Source: Apostichopus californicus
Lineage: Eukaryota; Echinodermata; Holothuroidea; Aspidochirotida; Stichopodidae
DNA: 28,369 nucleotides
Assembly: GCA_020650975.1 (NCBI GenBank)
Contig: JAIPMN010007816.1
Coordinates: forward strand, 1 to 28,369
Reading direction: 5' to 3'
Shown here: positions 1 to 11,536 of the stretch, in pieces
Layout of the letters: each line of letters opens with the position of its first letter
Numbering within the stretch: position 1 is the stretch's first letter
The notes under the pieces: generated by a model
Told to the model about the DNA's origin: nothing
Database searches by the model: none
Seen by the model: the letters and a program-made list of their open reading frames with translations, nothing else
Translations under genes and position numbers: made by a program

Positions 1-1380
1 ATTCACCCACTTACCATGGGTCAATAAATGAGTGTAACTCAAAATTTATCCAATTCTACAGTAGTTTTATTATTGTTTAAATTGTATAAATTTTTCAATT
101 CACTGCACTCTACAATACAATACAGTATGTCCAGTCCAAGTTTTTAATGCATTGTAAAACTTCTTCTGTGCCAAAAACATACAGTAGGTAGTAGGAATGA
201 AGCAATGTGTACTTGGTGTACACTTTGGACATTTAATTGAACCAAAAGGCTTGGTGAGTCCTTGCCTGAAATATGTCAGTCAGCCTGAGTGAGTTTCATT
301 TAGTTTCTATAGACAGTTGCTAGAGAGTATTGTGCATTCTTTTCTGCAATTACCCATTGGTCAAAGGTAAAACCACTTGAGATAGATGAAGATAGTACTA
401 CTTAAATCAAACGTAAGGATGATCTTTTCTCAGTTATTTTAAAACAGTATGACACCAACATTTGCTATTGTTACCATACTGTAGAGAATGATCTAATTGC
501 ATGACATCTTTTTCAGATGGAAGGAAATACCATGAATTTATATGAATTGGTTTTAGAAGTTAAATTGCTATAAGGTAGGTGGTCATTTGACATATGTTGT
601 CAACTCCACAAATTTAAAATGTTGTGAAGATGCATTTTCTCTTAAAATAACGACATCTGACCCCAGCAAAAAACAAAACAAAACAAAAAACATATTCATG
701 TGATTGTGCATCGAAGGAACCACTTGTGTGTGCCATACAATAAATTCACTTTTGGTGCACATGATAGCTTCAATTGATATAATCCTGATTTCAATGAAAC
801 AGAAATTTCACCACAATCCTGGGATATATACATGTAACATATTACTGGATTGGTCTGCATTTTTGTGTGCATGTTTGTGAATCTGCATATGCTATGTTGA
901 TCTCATTTAACCAAATAGTGTGTTGAAGGATAAATAATCTGTTGGCATGTGCTTTACCTGTACATTGCTATTTGTTCGATATTGGTAGACTTTAACACAG
1001 TTGTATAAAGACAAAGCATGTACAGTAACTGAAAACATTGTGCACACCAATTTTCATTGTTTAACTACAAACTGCATCCTTTCTTTTGAAAGTATGTAAT
1101 TATTGTATTAAATCTCTACTGCAGTCATTCCTATGCATGGTTGTTGGTAAATGAGATGGTAACAAATACAGGTTTAGTGTACATCAATATTACAAAGGAA
1201 GACTTTTTTTTACATATGTATGTGCTTTGGCTAAAAATACAAGTGATAGCTGATTGCATGTCCCTTGTCTTTCTCTCTCCATTTTCGAAATTGAAGACCC
1301 CCAACCCCCCCCCCCCCCTTTCCTTAATTAAGGAAACTTCACGTTCACCTAAGTTCTTCATGTTTTCATCTCAAAAGTTT
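1..1380. other. Gene-free AT-rich stretch
   Basis: No exon-like segment or recognisable repeat family was identified here. The two overlapping open frames near 1131-1578 run through a 14-base C homopolymer (1305-1318) and show no domain, so they are treated as chance. Confidence 0.5.
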
Positions 1381-1390
1381 TCCTGCAAAT

Positions 1391-1829
1391 ATGCCTCCGA
1401 AGAAGACTTTTTTACCACAAGAAGCATAATCAAATACCTATCTGTGACAAGGATACCAGTCAATTTCTCAGTGGTCAATAAGCCACATGTTTCAACTGAA
1501 AATGTCTGTGTGACGGAACAGTACCATCAAGCAGTCAAACTCCTTCTATGGATCATCTGGCTGATGAGGTCAGCATAGAGAAACTTCCAGCACCAAGAAG
1601 GAGGAAGAGGTCAGTGCATGGCAAAATATTAGATGAAATGTACAAACAGCATACATTGAATCCTCTTTACTCTCTTGCACCAGTTGCCAGTTTTGTTCCC
1701 AACCCTCCCCTTGAAGTATTGGTCATCTGCTTCGACTGTGACACTCGACCAGTGATGTGCCCTGGATGAGCAGTGGAAAAGCTAGCACTGAATACAAGTT
1801 TCACAACTTGGTGCCGTATAAGGTACGCT
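1391..1829 (+). pseudogene. Exon-like remnant with basic stretch and CxxC motif, broken frame
   Basis: An ATG at 1391 opens a short frame beginning MPPKK that stops within 13 codons. Another frame then runs from about 1548 to 1767. It encodes a basic stretch (PRRRKRS) followed by a Cys-containing segment, CFDCDTRPVMCPG, which ends at a TGA where a further Cys codon could once have stood (inference). A third frame from 1764 reads SSGKASTEYKFHNLVPYK up to a possible donor AAG|GTACGC at 1821-1822. The segment looks more like protein-coding DNA than its surroundings, but the frame is interrupted at least twice. The CxxC cluster could be the zinc-binding N-terminal part of a transposase or chromatin-type protein. 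It may be the 5' part of the KDZ-like remnant downstream. The family is not recognised with confidence. Confidence 0.3.
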
Positions 1830-2089
1830 ACTATATTTTCCTTACTTCAGAATCTGTACCGTATGTATATGGTTTGCATGGGTTATATATGCGTTTAATA
1901 GGAGCTGTGTGGGTAAGGAGCTATGATAGGATTGGGGGGATATGAATGTCTCATGATATCAAGTATAAGTTATTATATGTATTTTTGTACTAGCTGCAAT
2001 ATTGCTAGGATATCAATTCATGCTATATTGTAAATATCAATATATATGCCCTAATTGCATGAGTGTCAATCAAGCACAGGTTCACAGGT

Positions 2090-2168
2090 AAATGAAGATG
2101 GTGAATATATTGCTAGCAAAAGAAAGGGACATGATGGAAGCTTGTTTGTCTCAGTGTACAAAAAGTAA
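2090..2168 (+). pseudogene. Exon-like segment, unknown product
   Basis: After an acceptor-like TTCACAG, a frame opens with VNEDGEYIASKRKG and continues HDGSLFVSVYKK to a TAA at about 2166. The stop overlaps a possible donor, AAAAA|GTAAAG, so the segment could instead be an internal exon. It reads in phase 0, which matches the possible phase-0 donor after LVPYK about 270 bases upstream. The amino-acid composition (charged, balanced, no low-complexity runs) is protein-like. No family is recognised. It is placed with the surrounding exon-like pieces only because of strand, order and compatible phase. Confidence 0.25.
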
Positions 2169-2865
2169 AGGTTTCATTGACATGTGTCCTTCTTTGTGCA
2201 TTGTGTATTGTGCATGTCATATCTTATCCATCAGCTACGAGATATACCATCCGTCTTCTGTTGATGCAGTATGTTTAGTCGTCACCATCAGTAGATATAT
2301 ACTATGTGCTGATGCATATCAGTTTTGATGTTTATTCCCTGTCAAAAGCAAAGGAAGCATATGTGATGGTAATGCTATATCTTTTTGTCAGTCATGCATT
2401 GGATTGTAGACATGATAGATCAAGAAGTACTTTGTTTATGAACTTCACATGTACATTGACTGTTTGAGTATTAAAAAAACATCTTGTTTTCTATGGAGGT
2501 CTAAGGCCAGCAATGGTCTGTAAAGTAAAGGTAAAATAGTTGACAGAGGTCAAGATCTGTAAACATTCAAGTTTGGATGCATTTTATACTTGAATTTTGG
2601 ACTAACATTTATTGCGCATGACAAATCTTCTTTTAGGAGGGGGTTTATGTCTAACATGTAGTCCTTAAAGTAGTTTATGGCTCACAAAAATGATCACCAA
2701 TAGGTTTGCATAGGATTTTAATTTGATTATATATAAAGATAGTGTTTGTTCTACTTTTTAACTTTTAGAAGGAGCTGAAGGCTACCCACCATCAAGACTG
2801 GTAACTTTTTCATGAGGTCAATGGATGTACAGTATTTGACCATAGAGGTACAGTAAATTGTAAAA

Positions 2866-2967
2866 TATGTTTCTTTTTTCATTTGATTGTTTTGCAACTT
2901 CTGAGCATGATGTATCAGATGGGAAAGTTCTCATATTTGATATGCTTGCTGATACCCTACAACAGGT
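2866..2967 (+). pseudogene. Exon-like segment ending in a possible splice donor
   Basis: An open frame of about 34 codons ends SEHDVSDGKVLIFDMLADT, followed by LQQ and CAG|GTATAA, an acceptable donor context; the frame stops two codons later. The sequence GKVLIFDML slightly resembles the conserved strand of Ulp1/C48-type cysteine proteases that some eukaryotic transposons carry, but no catalytic His, Asp or Cys arrangement can be checked in so short a piece. The 5' boundary is unclear: possible acceptors are weak. It lies between the other exon-like pieces of this strand and may belong to the same decayed gene. Confidence 0.2.
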
Positions 2968-3268
2968 ATAACATCCCACTTAATGTAGTTGGTAGATAGT
3001 TACAGAAATTACTTGTTATGCAAATGAAAAACAAATTTTCAAAACTTTTAGTAAATGGGGTAATCTTAATTTCAGTTTGTGATTTCTTTGGATGTCACAT
3101 GAAATCTTCTGCAATGTAGTGTTGATGTTACTAACTCACCATAAATGTACATTTCAATCAGTTTGAAAATGGTTCCTCAGAAAAGCTAAATTCCCTTTGA
3201 TTTAATATCATTTACAAACTGTATTTAGTACTGACTAACTGATTATTGTTTTTTTTTCTTCAATTTAG

Positions 3269-3404
3269 ATGGACAAGCTATTGCACAGCGGTTAGGAAAA
3301 CAAATTAAAAAATCAACCCGTTCAATAAAGGCTCTCATCAAACCCTACAATCAAATTTTCAGTCAAATAATTTGTATCATGTTTTGGATGATGCACATTC
3401 AATG
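3269..3404 (+). pseudogene. Exon-like segment resembling KDZ-transposase C-terminal helix
   Basis: A strong polypyrimidine tract and TTTAG acceptor precede a frame entered at phase 1: GQAIAQRLGKQIKKSTRSIK, then ALIKPYNQ. A possible donor ATG|GTAATT closes it at 3404/3405. The pattern of a basic helix followed by KALIKPYN resembles the coil near the C-terminus of metazoan KDZ-type (Kyakuja-Dileera-Zisupton) transposases, where a small-residue-rich helix leads into a K-x-Y-N motif. This is recognition from memory of the family pattern, not an alignment. After PYNQ the first frame becomes hydrophobic and unlikely, while the +1 frame reads NNLYHVLDDAHSM, so a frameshift is probable. Confidence 0.35.
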
Positions 3405-3907
3405 GTAATTATTATTAATGTATAAGTTTGACAGTTGACTGACAGATCAGTTGTTTTTCTGAGTCATTGCACCTTTAAAAGTGCATATATCTATTTGCTC
3501 TGGTTGTTACAGGGTAGACAGTCAAATACAGTATTATTTGGTTCCTAAACAACAGCAGACATAGTAGGACTGACATCACTGACCATTACAGTTTAAAACT
3601 AGATGGAAACATGTATCATACATAGATCATCCACATATAGAGCAAACATAGATTGTAATCCTGCTGGTGACTGCAAGCCTCTTTGCAGTTTAAAAGATGA
3701 AACTATATGTATGTACATTTAGTCATTTATTTGTAGAAAATATGTGCACAATTACAATGACTGCATCACTGGAACAGTCACACCATGTAGCCCATTCAGT
3801 TGATCTACTGTATTTAGTATTTGTACAATGAATTAATGCATTGTTAATATTTACCTATTAACAGTTATTGAATTGTTCAACAAGGGAACACACTTCATAA
3901 TTTCCAG

Positions 3908-4078
3908 GACAAGAAAAACTTGAAGAGGAGGGCAGTGTGTGCCCTCCACATGCTAAAGAGAGCAATGGAAGAGGAACAAATCACCACAAAGGACGTGAAG
4001 TACACCATTCAGATTGATGATGTTCAGGCCTCATTACTTCATAACCTTATATCAAACTTAGAGCTGCCTGGTTACTGA
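3908..4078 (+). pseudogene. Terminal exon-like segment resembling KDZ-transposase C-terminus
   Basis: After TTTCCAG at 3901-3907, a 57-codon frame in phase 0 reads DKKNLKRRAVCALHMLKRAM, continues EEEQITTKDVKYTI, and ends ELPGY with TGA at 4076-4078. The run of basic residues followed by an Ala/Leu-rich amphipathic helix and an acidic EEE-Q patch resembles the final helices of metazoan KDZ-like transposases. It fits as the last exon of the gene whose earlier exon-like pieces lie upstream on the same strand. The catalytic DDE core was not found in the window. The locus is therefore an internally deleted or eroded copy, or a host gene built from the tail of such an element. A search against KDZ families would settle this. 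Confidence 0.4.
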
Positions 4079-4201
4079 ATGAAGAAGGCCTGTTAGTTCT
4101 TTACAGAGTAAACAAGTCTTGATTCTTTATCACCTATACTAAAAAGTAAATTTGATATAGCAAGTAGAGCAAGTATTAATATTCCTGTGAGTCAGTTAAT
4201 C

Positions 4202-4329
4202 TTAATGATGATGGTGTTGGATGTGGTGGTGGTGGTGATTATGGTGGTGGAGGTGGTGATGGTGGTGATGGTTGTAATGGTGGTGGAGTTGGAGGTGTTG
4301 GTGATGGTGGTGGTGATGGTGGAATGGTG
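4202..4329 (+). repeat. Imperfect GGT/GAT trinucleotide microsatellite
   Basis: About 125 bases of interrupted TGG and TGA triplets (GGTGGTGGTGATTATGGTGG and similar). It lies just downstream of the last KDZ-like exon segment and is not inside any convincing reading frame. Confidence 0.85.
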
Positions 4330-6400
4330 AAATTGCACACATAACAGAGACGTCAAACCATTTCATTTATTTACCACTGCTTTAAGATGACTTTGTGTCT
4401 TGTGTATGATTTCATTTACTATTATGTGAACAATGCAAGGTCCATCAGTAACATGTTACTACCAAATTGTTCCTAATAAAGATGCCACTGACAATTAAAA
4501 AAGAAATCACCAAAATGCCATCAGATAGGATCTTCATTAATCCATCTTATAAACATATTCTTAATGCTTGCAATATGTTATCTTCATTGTCAAATTATGT
4601 TTATAAGATATTTATGGTCAGCACAAGAAAATCTTCTATTATTCTTTTCTTGCCAAGTTTATATTCAACAGATAACTAAATGAAGGAAATTGTTGTTGCA
4701 TTGGTTAGATCAGAACAGATGTAATGGTATGGAACCTATATAAGGTACTATGATTAGCTGCAGGATTCTTATATAGCTTCTCTGGAGAAACTTCACAGAA
4801 TTTTGCATGTGTCAATGGGAAGTATTTACCAGTCTTGCATTCATGTATGATGAATATTTGAAGAAATTTTAAATGGGATCCTAAATGAACACTTCCAGAG
4901 TTATGAAATTGTAAATGTCAGACGTTCTTTTCTTGCCGAGCCCAATTATGATGGAGATTATACTTCCCAAGTTCTCACCTTCATGAGATTGATTCTTTGG
5001 AGCAACTTAACTGTAGGACTATCCCTATGGATTTTGCATTACTTCCACAAAAAGAAGCACTTATAGGAAGCAACCCTTAAAGCAGTTTTGATTTTGTAGC
5101 CAGTAGAGATTCAAATCAGACCTGACATAGTCATTACTGTATTTATATTAATTTCCTGTTTAGTAACTTCCACTTGCGAACATGTTTTTTCCACTAAGTC
5201 AAAGAAGAGGAAATAATGCAAAATAAACATGAAATGTTATCATATTTCATGCAGTGCCACTTTCATTTGTACCATACCATTAATAAAATTTAAGGACATG
5301 ATCTACTATAGGGCAACACTACAGTTTTCACTCAGATACAGGGATCATTCATTGACAAGCATAATTCTTACATTGGTAGATGTTATCTATTGACATGTAA
5401 TTAGCCTTTAAGTAATCATGTGTACATGTTAGTCATGTTAAAGTGGTATTGTGGTTTGCTAGCCATTTCTCAGGTGTTAGAAATGGAAAGGAATTTATTT
5501 TTCCGATTGTTTTAAGTTAACTTTCTTTTAACAGACATTATCATAATGCATATATACAACAAATAACATCTCCTTAATTTTTTGTCCGTCTTAATTTTGA
5601 GATGCTGCTCCAATTCCTAATGTGGATTGGGTGTTTGTCTTATAGCTCACATTCAAGCGGCTGAAATTGTTGGTGGGCCTTGAAACTACCTAATATGGAG
5701 GAAGGCAACCACAAGTATAATTGTAAGTGGTAATAGTATTCAGTGTGTGTGTGTTTTTTTGTTGTCTCTGTCTCCCTTTTCTAATTTTCAGATTTAACAG
5801 TCCATTGAAAGCATAAACTACATACTTTGGGAAAACGAATTGTACTTGCTGCTGAGCAAGTGGTACGCTAAATGAGTGGTACTTAATAGGTGAAAGGATG
5901 TCTACAAGGGTGTTCTCACTGGGTTCCGTCAGAAGTTGGGGATCATATCCACCCCCCCCCCCCCTTCTCCTCTTCGTGTGTCATAACGTACTGCATGTGG
6001 CACTTGAGTGGTCTATTCATCATTTGACTAGATATCCACATGTTGCTATGTAAATAACCCTTCCCACCCACCCACACCCTTACTTGAAAGAAGGTGACCG
6101 AGTACAGCTCAGCTTCACATGTTATCTATCATGTAAATGTGGTTCATGCCCTTCCCCACACACAACCAGAATAAAATATACTTCCACAGGAATTTTTAAG
6201 AAAGGTTTACATTTGTGTGGCCTCCATTTTATGTGATATTATCGTTCGGGGATAGGGAACCCTAACGCGCGGTACTCGACCTTGTATGTTAACATACACT
6301 TAAAACAAAAACAGAATGCAAAAATGCATTGTGGTTTGGATGATACAACATGAGCAGTTTTCTTCATGAATCTGACGTAATGTATAGTGATGGTGTACTT
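4330..6400. other. Gene-free stretch, mostly AT-rich
   Basis: No supportable exon was seen. The 70-codon frame at 4467-4679 has no domain and is treated as chance. Notable only are a 13-base C homopolymer (5952-5964) and a short acceptor-preceded frame near 5645 (LTFKRLKLLVGLETT then stop) that cannot be supported alone. Confidence 0.45.
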
Positions 6401-6410
6401 GTTTACATGG

Positions 6411-6782
6411 GTTTCACGATTTGACCTCTGATGACCCTAAATGACCTTTGACCTCCACCAAAAACAATAGGCTTCTTGTACTTAATGCGGTACTTCTACA
6501 CACTAAGTATGAAGTTGATCTGACCTTCCCTTCTTGAGATATTATGTTTACAAGTTTTCACAATTTAACCCCTGGTGACCAAAATGACCTTTGACCTCCA
6601 CCAAAAACAATAGGCTTCTTTTACTTAATGTGGTACTTCCACACACTAAATATTAAATTGGTCTGACATTCCATTCTTGAGATATTGTGTTTACAAGCGG
6701 GGCGTCACAAACGCACTCACACACACATACATACGCCATCGTGAATGCAAAGGTTACGATTATCATCGAAACCAAAAATGGT
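6411..6782 (-). repeat. Dispersed repeat with tandem DR1-like units, CA tract and palindromic end (copy 1)
   Basis: Two tandem units of about 143 bases share a core reading TGACCTTTGACCTCCACC (6442 and 6585), followed by AAAACAATAGGCTTCTT, a variable part and CTTGAGATATTRTGTTTACAAG. The array ends in a short (CA)n/(CATA)n tract and a near-palindrome, GGTTACGATTATCATCGAAACC in two halves, at about 6752-6773. The same parts occur in reverse order and orientation at 11.99-12.43 kb, showing that this is one dispersed family. Each intact unit contains TGACCTTTGACCT, a perfect direct repeat of the nuclear-receptor half-site with one-base spacing. The element class is not recognised. Confidence 0.75.
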
Positions 6783-9021
6783 GAAACTTATTGTCATATC
6801 TTCGGGATCTGTGACATTATTGATTGCCGCATTTTGTTTTAAAAATAACACCAATTTTAACTTGCAAGGTTGTAACGTCGCAAGTACGTAAGCAATTAAT
6901 CAAGAGACTTTCGGTTTGGATATGTGTTCGGCATTAAAATCATCCACCGATCTTTCAATGTGCAGCTCTCAAACTTTTAGGCGGACACATTGAGTTTAAC
7001 CCATAGTTAAAAAAGCCTACGCCTTTCCAAAAATTACATTAAGCAAGAGTAATATAAGTAGCGTTGTATTTTAGAATAGCTCGAGTTGGCAATGTCACAA
7101 GACGCGGAATTACTTGGGGTGGAACTGTTTGGTCCAACTGAACAGTCTCTCCCGGCTGGGGAACTTATAAGCTATCCCGCTTGAGACCCACTTATACAAA
7201 ATGAACACCAACTGAAAACACAGAAATATTCAAAACATATAGATTGAGCTAACAAGAGTTATTACATATGTTATTATAATATCATGGTTTGTGCATCAAC
7301 GGAATATCTAAATGTATTTATTTTGTCTTAATATATTCATTCATTATCCAGCCACTATTGAGAACGGCAAGAGAAGAAATTTCAAGTACACGCGTTATTT
7401 TAGTAATGCTACAAGGATATGAACAGACAAATCCTTCAATAGAGTAGAAATTTTTCATGAATAGGTTGTGTTCCGATAAGATGGAAAATGTATAACGAAT
7501 TGTGAATTTTCTGAATTCAATTGCAGCATTAGCTTAATGATGCATGCTGGCATTTGCTCACATTTCCTGAGACTCAAATTCATTTTACTATGACCGCCAC
7601 TAACTTGGCTTGTTTTCAAAATAGATTTATCGACTATATCAAGAAATTTTGTAAAGTAAGAGAATGGTATCCTTTTTCGGCCCCGCAACAAATCACACTG
7701 TGACCGCTATTCATTAGGTCACATGTTCATCAAGTCACGCATATAATGCACACCATGATCGTATTTGTAGATCAATTGTAATGTAGCCTACGGTTGAACT
7801 GCATTTTCAATCTCTGGTAGCATATTTCCTACCTTCTGTTTCCTATTTGTGTCCACCAATTAAAACTGAAGTCATTAAATGACCATTAACCTTCTATTGT
7901 TCCCTAATTGCTGCACATGTAAGGTATTTTTTTCAAATGTTAATTGAATTTCGGGAGGACTCTAATAATTTACGTTGTCACCACTCCAATCGTAAAACAA
8001 AGTTGTTCAATTTTAATAATATAAGAGCACGCTGCATACGGTATTGTATGGATTGTAGCCGTATAGCCTATAAATGCTGAAGAGGTAGCTTATATCTGTC
8101 ACTGGATCTGTCACTGGTGTAGTAACAGCATGCATTGAAAGGAAACTGATACATTTAAAGGAAATGTTCATTAGACCAATAAACAGAGAGTACGCAAACA
8201 CTAAGAAAAGGTGTAACAAATATTGTCGAACACATCACAAATTAAAATATGTGCCGCAAAATTTAAAAATTAAATCGCACGAATTGTCACAAATGTTTCA
8301 TTTATTTTCAGTAAGGTTAGAGCATCCCACAGGATACATCCAAAGTATGAAATATCACTACAGGGAGCCTTTATAAATTATCGGTATACCAAATTTTGGC
8401 AAACCGGAAATCAAAACTCATTTAACCGAAATTAAATTTGAAGCTTTATGAATTATCCAAATCCCCTCCCCCTGCAATGGGCATGGTATTTTCAGACCTT
8501 TCATCATAATTATTATTGATATAGTTTTAAGACCTCATCCCGTTAATCTGCTGACCGACTCATTCCTTTATATATGCTTGTATTTGAAACGGCTGTTCAT
8601 TCAAGGTTAGTCAAAACAAACACTGTTCCTCATAGAATTATGTTTAGCGAGAACGGCAATGTGAGATACAGAGAAAGTGAAGGCATTATAAGCAGAGCAG
8701 TATATATTACCTCCGTGTACACAACCGTATCTCAATTCGGCTGTGGATATTTATATACAACTTTCATTCGGGTTTCAATTATTTTATAGCAAATATTTGG
8801 TAATACACTCTAGTACATTGCCGTACAGATAGAGTTCCACTAACGTTAAATGAATGCTTCACCTGACTCTAGATGTGTCTTCTCCGTAATTTAAGTTCTA
8901 TGCTGCAAACATACGCGGCATCTATGTCCATGTCTGCACACTGTGATTGGCGGAAAGTTAATGAAAGTTCACGAACAATTGCCAATCTTAAATAGTAATT
9001 CTGTCCCAGTGATCAATCGAG
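6783..9021. other. Gene-free stretch
   Basis: No supportable exon, RNA gene or transposon was recognised. Open frames at 7455-7691, 8013-8219, 8164-8376 and 8574-8789 overlap on opposite strands and show no domain. A small tandem repeat of CTGTCACTGGAT (two units) lies near 8095-8117. Confidence 0.4.
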
Positions 9022-9057
9022 ATGGCTGATGGAGAAGCAATTGATATAAACTATAAC
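9022..9057 (+). CDS. Possible first exon of an unidentified gene
   Basis: ATG at 9022 has a favourable context (purine at -3, G at +4) and opens MADGEAIDINYN, followed by a possible donor AAC|GTAATG at phase 0. The acidic, alanine-second start resembles many eukaryotic N-termini. No family is recognised. It is grouped tentatively with the exon-like segments at 11537 and 12736 on the same strand. The phase of the next segment (needing one base from upstream) does not fit directly, so at least one more exon would be required in between, and none was found. It may be chance. Confidence 0.2.
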
Positions 9058-9058
9058 G

Positions 9059-10590
9059 TAATGTATATTAATATTTCTATGAGAAATAACGTTTTTGTTG
9101 CAGCTGTACGTAAAGCTTTCTGCATAGCCTAAGTTCAGTACTACTAGGCTATAATCAGTCTATTGACAGCACATTGTGAACTAAACAATAGGGGGCCTAG
9201 GCCTGTGCCTACCAATGTCAAGGCCATTGTCACTATAGCCAGCTAAAAGTTAGGCTTGGCATAGTCCTAGGGCCATAGACCTATCATAGACAATAATGAT
9301 AAAGTGTTTTACGTTGACCCAAGCTTGGTATGCTTTACCGATGTAAAAACATTGAAGGTGCCCAGTCGTACAATGCCTAGTAATAGTAGAGGCATATATC
9401 ATCAAACTGCATTCCCAACACCGCACAGCAGATCTCAACCTGGCAGTCACATTATGCAGCGCTACCTCATGATCCGATTAACTGTCCATTTTATGACAAC
9501 ATACATGCACAAGAAACAAATGATTACAAAATACAAATGGGAACAGGACTAGTGCATTCATTCAGAAAAGTAAATTTCAAGTTGCTGACACTCATAAACC
9601 TAGGCTTAAGCCTATAATCTATATCAGTTAGTCAGTAGTTCAGTTAGTCTTCGCCCTGTAAGGACGTATTATTGCTTGAGTTCTCATTTCCTATTATTGT
9701 TTAACCGTTTTATCCCATCTGTCGCTCTCAATTTGGAATCTGAGAAAGAAAGTATCCGACTCTTCTCATGAACTGTTTCTGTATAATCGCTACATTTCGG
9801 ACTTAACCCTCGGCAGAATAATCTTGTGTAAGGTGCCCACGTTCACAGTTCACTAAATACCCTGCCTTACACCTGATATAAGCCTACTACTTAGGCCACT
9901 ATACAGCATGGTCCTAGGACCTAGTCTAGCTACAGTATATTTAGGCTTAGCCTGACTACATTTGTGAATGTAATGATACAATTCCTGTCATATTTGATAT
10001 TCACTGAAATCCTTTTCTTATCAATCAGCTGTCTGGGCCAGTAGGTGCAGTGTGCCATATGGCAGTTGTGCATATATTTATGTGCAGATTGCAGTTCTTG
10101 TCTTCATATATGTTTTTTTGAGAAGGAAATCATTACATTTATGGAGCCTTTGGGTCTTAGATGTTTCTCACCATTTCATGACTATAAGGTAAAACATGCA
10201 TACACATATGGTTGACGTGAGACATGCATCTGAAACATATCATGACACTTAGAATAATTCCATTGTTGTTGGTCAGTGGAAAAATGGAAAGTTGCCGGTA
10301 TTTTGAGCAACTTCTCTCATCACAATTAATGTTCAATACTTTTATATGTGGTCTATAGATACTGGAAGTAAAATATCCTGTATTGGCATTAGGTGTGGGT
10401 CAAAGACAGATGGAGGTTAGCAAGGGTGACAAAACCTGGATATCTGAAGATATGCATCTTAGGCCATGTTTGTATATGTGCAGTTAGAAAAAGTTCGGAG
10501 AAACAGTTCTGTATATTATAGAGTGCTCGCTTTTCAAAGTTTATGCCGTTCTAACTTTATAAATTAAAGGAAAACTAAAAATCGTTATGA
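9059..10590. other. Gene-free stretch
   Basis: No convincing exon was found. The region is rich in AGGCCTA-like words (for example 9190-9205) that are common in echinoderm non-coding DNA. The overlapping frames at 9250-9450 and 9304-9552 on opposite strands have no domain. Confidence 0.4.
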
Positions 10591-10760
10591 TATGTTTAGG
10601 AATAACCCATTCTTACTTAAGTTTGCTTTTTTGGGGGAAATGGGGAGGGTTGGCATGCCACTCCTCGGCTGGTATCCATGGCGGACCACATCTGCTTCTT
10701 TTGCCACTGTTTTGAGCTGTTATACCAGAAGAGCTTCTTTGGAGTACCATATAGCAAACA

Positions 10761-11040
10761 TTGCTGTGGCCAAATGGATAAAGGCGGTGGCATTTGAAGC
10801 AATGAGGCTTATCAATCGGGAGGTTCTGGGTTTGATACCAGGCGGGGTCATAGCAAGGTGGGTTTTTTATCCAACAGCAATCTATGGTTTTCCCATCTGA
10901 AATGACTTTCTAAATTGAAAAGATTCCAAATTTGAGTTAAAATGTTGAATTGGAAGCCACCCGACGTGTAAGTTGTAATCCATAAGCCCTTGCGGGTTTC
11001 TCCCACATTTGTGTTCGCTTAAGTGTCGTAAAAATAACTG
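10761..11040 (+). mobile_element. tRNA-derived SINE
   Basis: The 5' part has the two internal promoter boxes of RNA polymerase III genes at tRNA-like spacing: an A box TGGCCAAATGG (10767-10777) and a B box GGTTTGATACC (10829-10839), close to the consensus GGTTCGANTCC. The head is followed by a unique body containing GGAAGCCACCCGA, CCATAAGCCCTTGCGGGTTT and CTCCCACATTTGTGTTCGC, and ends in an AT-rich tail near 11035-11060. No tRNA cloverleaf can be folded convincingly: the acceptor stem does not pair, so this is not a functional tRNA. The open frame at 10592-10900 runs through the element and is not a gene. The exact ends are estimates, and no clear target duplication was identified. Confidence 0.7.
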
Positions 11041-11536
11041 CTGAATATGATTATTATTTCAAACAACGGCTGAGACAGCGAGATAATGAGAAAACTGTCT
11101 ACTTTACTTTTTTTCAGTAGGGAATAGATACAAATTCTAACGGAGGGCTTTTCATTTTCAAAAGGAAAGTTTAAACATTTTTTAAAAAAGGTAAGGGGGC
11201 GAGGGATATGCCGCTGGTTCTTACACCCTGTGGCACATACATCTTTGCTGACAACCAATGACAAGAAATCCTTTGTGTTACACATTTACAAACAGCTTGT
11301 CTTTTGTGTAGTCCAGCATTGAATGCAGTACATTTCTACTTATTGATGAGTTTATAAAGAAACTATCACCAATGATAAATCTAATGATGTAAGATGGTAC
11401 TTTAATGGATATTTGCGAACATACTAGTATATTATGCATATCTTACAGGATTTCAAGACATGAAAACACTTTGTTTTACTTTGGACACTGAAAGGAATCA
11501 TTTTCCTCTCAATTAAGTAATGTCTTTTTCTTACAG

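Noticed and set aside
1131-1578. Two overlapping frames on opposite strands
   Set aside because: They pass through a C homopolymer, have no domain and no splice context.
7084-7196. Locally structured, relatively G+C-rich segment considered as a small structured RNA
   Set aside because: Only short imperfect hairpins could be drawn and no known RNA motif was recognised.
10761-10842. A functional tRNA gene
   Set aside because: A and B boxes are present but the acceptor stem does not pair and the conserved downstream body marks a SINE.
10592-10900. 102-codon plus-strand frame
   Set aside because: Its second half is the head of the tRNA-derived SINE.
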